DNA of 64,000 nt from Nyssa sinensis (lineage: Eukaryota > Streptophyta > Magnoliopsida > Cornales > Nyssaceae), in contig CM018046.1 of the NCBI GenBank assembly GCA_008638375.1, positions 48,816,126 through 48,880,125 of the forward strand. Reading direction: 5' to 3'. How positions within the stretch are numbered: the first letter of the stretch is position 1; each line of letters starts with the position of its first letter. The position numbers were made by a program, and so were the translations under genes. This document shows positions 58,984-64,000 of the stretch, piece after piece. The notes under the pieces are model-generated. The model saw only the letters and a program-made list of their open reading frames with translations. It was not told where the DNA came from and did not search any database.

Positions 58984-59318
58984 ATGATAAATTACGCTGA
59001 CATTTCATGCAGTTTCTAACATTTACACTAACCTTCCTTGAAAATTTTTAAAATTACACTGACATCTCTTAATTTATCTAACAATATACAAATACCCTCA
59101 TCCGGTCAATATTTTTAATCAAAATGGCGAAACTGCCCCTTTTATTTTTTTTATTTTTAAAATTTTGACGGATTTTTTCTAACTTTTTAAAAAGAATTTT
59201 TGTTATTTTATATAAAATTAAATTTAAGGCAAAATAACTTTATTTTATTTTATATACAAATAAATTTAAGTTTTTAATCAATACTTTTTAAAAAATAAAA
59301 TTTCAAATTTTAAAAATT

Positions 59319-59352
<34 letters not shown>

Positions 59353-59512
59353 AATGAGTAGTTTTGTTATTTAAAAAAATATATAAAATGAATAGTTTTG
59401 TTATTTTAAAAAAGTATTGATTAAAAAGAGGTATTTGTATATTATTAGATAAAGTAAAGAAAATCAACTTAATTTTAAAAATTTCATATAAAATTAATAT
59501 AATTTATTTAAA
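58984..59512. mobile_element. Long-TIR MITE-like element
   Basis: The left arm (TTATCTAACAATATACAAAT at 59078 and neighbours) pairs with the right arm, whose reverse complement reads TTTATCTAATAATATACAAA; both are followed by ATACC(C)TC. The outermost ends (GATAAATTA and TAATTTATT) also pair. No coding content. Target duplication not determined. Confidence 0.6.
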
Positions 59513-59720
59513 AAATTATTAAGAATAAAAGTATGAACCTAATGTACGAGGCTTTTACTGCCACAAAGTGTAAAAAACAAATATATATATATATAGGGTG
59601 GAGTTATTATATCTCTAATTAAAAGCACTTTTTTTTTATTGTACAACGGTAACAGATAAATAAAATTCTATCTAATTAATATGAATGTACTGAAACTCGT
59701 ATCTAAATTACTTACATGAA

Positions 59721-60060
59721 ATGCGAGCATCTAATCATCTCAAATTAGACCTTAGCCCCAGATCAAGTGCACTTCTTTTCACTCTCTTTGTCAGTGAAAG
59801 CGGGATATGCTCTCCCCCCCTACGTACATATATACCTATACAATATCGAGACGTACTCATAATATTTTTTCTCAGAAAATCGCAGCCTATGCTTAGGAGT
59901 CTATAATGGAATCTGCACCGTCCAGGACATATCAAAAATTCACATCACTTCTCAGCCAGCAGCACTCCCTTGCTCATCTCATCGTACGGTCCCCATGTGT
60001 GCTCACGTCAGGTCGCCGGCGTCCGCCTCTCTTCTCAATGCCACCCACCTATTAAAAGAA
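59721..60060. other. Small GC-richer intergenic segment
   Basis: A locally GC-rich stretch (about 59930-60050, with GTCGCCGGCGTCCGCC) in AT-rich DNA. No start codon or splice signals point to a gene. 60060-61250 beyond it is AT-rich and empty as far as I can see. Confidence 0.35.
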
Positions 60061-61479
60061 GTCAACCGTCTATAATCAGCTTTACTCAAACTAAATTACT
60101 AATTTAAGACTTTCTTATTTTATTGTGTAATGTTTTATAATAAGAGATTTTTTGAAAATTTAATTTATAAATTATTGTAAATTTTTTAAATTATTTTTTC
60201 ATTAATTTAATAGTAATGTATTATTTAATATGAATAAAAATTAATTTTATACTTTTATTCATATTAATTTTTTGTCTTTTTAAGATGTCTGTCTTTTTAA
60301 GTCAATTTTTTTTTGTATAAATACATATTTTTGCATTTAATTTGAAATATAGAATTTTAAATGGGCAATTGATTGTTTAACACTCAAAATTTATTCAACA
60401 AAGAATCGTTTGTTCAAGAAATATTTTTTTAAAATGTCTTCTTGCAAAGATAACTCTTTTCAAAATAATATGAATTAAGAAAATAAGTAATAAATTACGT
60501 GTGAGTGAAATTTTTAGTCACAAAAGTAATTTGGTTAAATCAAAAGCTCAATATGATCTTCGGTTAGCAGATTTAAGAAGGAAAAAGGAAACTAATGAAA
60601 ATAATTATTTAATTTTACATGCTATTCTTATGTTTTTTCCTTTATTTTTTATCCTTCTAAAAATTAAAATTAATATCTTTATTCATTTAAATAAGAGAAA
60701 AAAAATATAATATATATATATATATATTTTCTTTTCTTTTTCTTTTTTATTTCTTTTACTAATCTGTAATCTAAATAGGAGCAAGATTATCATATTTTTA
60801 TTTTCTCAATCCTAAGTGAAAGGCCCGTTTGGGAAAATATTATCATCTCTATTTTTGTATTTGCACTTTCAAAAGTTGATCGAATCAAAAATATGTTAGG
60901 CCTTTTGACCAAACTTTTAAAATTAATTTTATGTTAATTTTGTTTTCTAAAACATTTAAAAATATGTTTACAAAAAAGAAGCATTAATTTTTTTTTCTTT
61001 CAAAAATGCAAAAGTACATTTAAAAAAACTTCTTCAAACACTTATTAAGATGGCAATTAAGCTATCAAAAGATAAGAAATCTAGTAATAGACATAATCAA
61101 AAAAATAAAAATATTAAATCGAGTAATTATATAAAATATCATGATGTCACTCTAGTAATAAGATTATATGTAATTATGAATATTACTCAAATTTCTACAA
61201 GTATTGTACGTGGCAATATTATAACACACGTGCTCAGTTGCAGACCTAGTTAGGAGCATATGCAACTGTCAAGCCAATGTTCAACCCTTAGCAACTCGAA
61301 GGGGAGTGCTATCCGGGGTGTCAACTCCATAACTGTCGAAATGGCATTCCAAATTTAAAAATTTTCACTCTAACAGGAAGTAGGTATCCAGGATTAGCAA
61401 AATGTCATTCATGTTCTTGGGAGTGGCATGTTTACAAACGCAGGAGAGAGAAAAAGGAGAGGTACCATCCGAACGGATT

Positions 61480-61900
61480 GGGCCATTTCTATTTCTACTG
61501 TTCCAATAGCTACCATTCCAACGGCTATATTTCAACAAAAAAATCCTATAAATATAGAGATTTTCAGAGATTTTGTGAAAAAAAAAACTTACCAAAGCCC
61601 AGATGGCAGGTCTAAAGCAATTCCGTCGCACTGCCAACAGTGGAGGGGAGAGCTTGCGGTGGCGGTGGAGGGAAAGGAAGAGGAGGGGTGGAGGAAGGTT
61701 TCCGACTAAAGGAGGCGCGTGGTGTTTCTTGAGGGGAAGGACACGAAAAGAGAGAGGAAGGGGAAGGACGCGAAGAAGGAGGAAGGGCAGGACGCGCAAA
61801 AAAAACACACGAGAAGGGAAAGGCGCAAGGGTAGGGAAGCCAAGGGGGAAGGTGAGAAGGCTAAGATGGGGGTAAGGGGAAAGAATGTTTCTATTATATT
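61480..61900 (+). other. TATA-containing segment with a basic 90-codon frame, possible transposon promoter remnant
   Basis: CCAACGGCTATA at 61508 and CCTATAAATATAGAG at 61547-61561 form a TATA-type promoter signature often found upstream of plant DNA-transposon genes. An ATG at 61603 opens a 90-codon frame, very rich in Arg, Gly and Lys, that overlaps purine-rich tandem GGACGCGAAG-type repeats. It has no recognisable domain and may be a compositional artefact. Confidence 0.3.
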
Positions 61901-62104
61901 ATATATATTTGATGGAAAGTTAAAATAATTTATTTTACTTTAGGAATTGAAACTGATTTTTAAATTAATTAATTTTTAATTGAATTGAAATTTTAAATTT
62001 TAGTTTATTTATTTATTTATTATTTATTTGTTAATTTAGGGTGATTTTATTTAACCCTAATAAATAAATAAATACACATCTCCTCCTATTAAAACTCAAC
62101 CTAA

Positions 62105-62325
62105 ATATTTTAATACTTAGGTCAATGTTAAATGGGTCGGGTCGTGTTATTCGTGTTTTAACATGACCTGTTTAATAAACGGGTTATACCGGTCGTGTCG
62201 TGTCACCCATGTATTATACAGGTCGTGTTAGGGTTGAGCAAGTTGATACGATTAATTAATCGTGTCGTGTTCAGGTCGACCCATATAGTATAATACTCAT
62301 ATCTTGACACGATTGACACTCCTAC
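62105..62325. mobile_element. hAT-like element related to 41390, degenerate
   Basis: Shares GACCTGTTTAATAAACGGGT, GTCGTGTTAGGGTTGA and ATTAATTAATCGTGTCGTG, and the end TTGACACGATTGACACTCCTA with the 41390 family. Ends too diverged for a target duplication. Confidence 0.55.
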
Positions 62326-64000
62326 GTATATGTGATTGTTGGGTTTTTCAGAATTTAGAATTAAGAGTCACATGTAAACTTGTAAAATAATAATTAATTA
62401 TTGTACAATACATTTTTCATTGACAAAAAATTGAACTTGTAATCTAATAATTAAAATACCACGCCTCATGTAAGATTGAGGTTACGGAGCTTATAATCTA
62501 ATGATTAAAATATCACGTCTCATCTAAGTTCAAACTTAAAGTAACATTGCCATTAATACTAAATAAATTTGTTAACAAAAAAAAAGATTAATAAATTCTA
62601 TCACATTCGAATTTTAATTTGGTTGATATAAGTTTGAGTTTGAGTTTGACCTGATTATGATCATATATCATAAATCAAATTCAAATTCAAAACATTCAAT
62701 TATTTGAAACAGGTCCAAGCTTGATCAATACGACCTACTTATGACCCAAGCCTAAGTCAATTGAATTTCTGTTCCCATCATCATGCCACAGAACTGCCTA
62801 GACTCATTCATGCTAAAGGACTCTCCATTATATTCTCCCTCCACGAAGATGAAACATTGAATATAAAGATTCAAGCCCAAGTTTCTATATGCTAAAATCA
62901 TTACCAATTTGGTTGGTGGGAATCCACTAAAAAAGTATGTAGAAAAAGAGACTAAATCTTATATTACCTTTTCTACCAAATCTTTTTTTTTCCTCATTCG
63001 TAGTGACAAGAACGAGTCATACTTTTTCGAATATTTGTTACTATCTGACAATCATATGTATTAGTGATTGATATCATAGAGTGTGAGCTTCCCAGTCTTA
63101 GTGAGAGGAAGTTAAACATAAACGAGAAAGTAAAAAAAAAAAAACGAAGCTCAGATAGTATAAGGCCTCTCGTCTATCCCGCCATTCCAACCTTGGGCAG
63201 ATCTAAATAGGGTATTGATTTAATTATTAAATTTTTATTATTTTAATTATTTATATTACACATGGAGGATATAATGGGTTTCAAGCGAATTGGGGTCGTA
63301 TTAAAATGTCATTCTAACCAAGTGCAACACATAAACATGAAAATTCAAAAAAACAATTTATTATAATACTTTGAGATAAGTCATCTCAAGTTCATATCCA
63401 CTAAAATAATTTCCTTACAATTAACTTTAAATCATTGTACTCCGTAAAATTACTTAAAAAACTTGATAATATCTATGTACAATATTTTTGAAATTTAATA
63501 TTATAAAAAATATAGACAAGTTAAAGTATGTTTAAAAGAGCAAGTGACACTCTAAATCACAAGATCACTCGCTCCAGATACCTTTGTTGCAAAACCTGTG
63601 GGACCAACTCGTACTCTAAATCACAAGATCACTTGCTCCGGATACCTTTATTGCAAAACTGTGAGACCAACTTGTAATTCTTCTATTCGTTTGTCCCACA
63701 AAACTAGCTCTTATTACGGAGGATTAACCATCCAAATATTAAAAAAGTCTTGAAGTTAGCGGTAAGAAATTCAAGGCCTATCAAGTCATTTTTAAGAAAT
63801 CTATGATGTGGGATAGCATTCTTCGTCAGTATATAAAATTTGAAAAAGAAAACATACATCTCAGTAACATCATACCATGATTTATTAATTTTATTTTCTT
63901 TCAACCAAAACAGGTGGAATCTTGGGTTGGACTGCGCATTGGTTTGGGCCAGCTGAATCTGGTGCACTTATTATAACATATTAAAGACATGTTTCGATGG
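62326..64000. other. Intergenic, mainly without features
   Basis: AT-rich, no recognised gene. A 64-bp tandem pair is annotated separately at 63549-63675. Confidence 0.5.
63549..63675. repeat. 64-bp tandem duplication
   Basis: Units at 63549 and 63613, each ACTCTAAATCACAAGATCAC then TTGCAAAAC and GACCAACT(C/T)GT; about six differences. Confidence 0.9.

Noticed and set aside
1..64000. CRISPR arrays, operons or bacterial mobile systems
   Set aside because: Exon-intron genes and plant retroelements show this is a plant nuclear genome; the tandem repeats lack CRISPR-like spacing.

Overview
The window is nuclear DNA of a flowering plant, most likely a woody eudicot. The AT-rich introns, GT-AG splice sites, plant-only gene families (STRUBBELIG-type receptor kinase, plant SCAMP, ULTRAPETALA) and dense plant transposon families (RTE and L1 LINEs, Au-type SINEs, hAT and Harbinger MITEs, Copia LTRs) all support this. 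I cannot name the species. Four protein-coding genes are supported; almost all other open frames are chance or transposon shadows.

Layout. (1) About 35-11203, plus strand: the 3' part of an LRR receptor-like kinase of the STRUBBELIG-RECEPTOR FAMILY, closest to SRF6/SRF7. Five LRR exons, a transmembrane segment, a proline-rich juxtamembrane region and an atypical kinase domain are visible in twelve exons; the signal peptide and first LRRs lie upstream of the window. (2) 13717-29106, plus strand: a twelve-exon secretory carrier-associated membrane protein (SCAMP) gene. Its tenth exon has one extra base that breaks the frame. (3) 31140-31346, plus strand: an intronless 68-residue protein with two Cys-x2-Cys pairs, behind a good TATA box and G-box. 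(4) 35494-49686, minus strand: a complete three-exon ULTRAPETALA (SAND-domain, trithorax-group-type) gene whose second intron is 11.8 kb. From 49.7 kb to the end (14 kb) I find no recognisable gene, only promoter sequence of the ULTRAPETALA gene, MITEs, tandem duplications and AT-rich DNA.

The genes are not a functional cluster: a cell-surface receptor, a trafficking membrane protein, a small Cys protein and a chromatin regulator are simply neighbours. The unifying feature is transposon load inside introns: an interspersed repeat forms the 3' end of an SRF intron, an antisense L1 lies in SCAMP intron 2, and the ULTRAPETALA intron holds an RTE LINE split by a hAT element with exact 8-bp target duplications, SINEs, a solo Copia LTR and further tandem repeats. 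I did not find a previously undescribed biological system. The best leads are the SCAMP frameshift, the transposon-derived splice acceptor in the SRF gene, the GC-AG intron, and the giant ULTRAPETALA intron.
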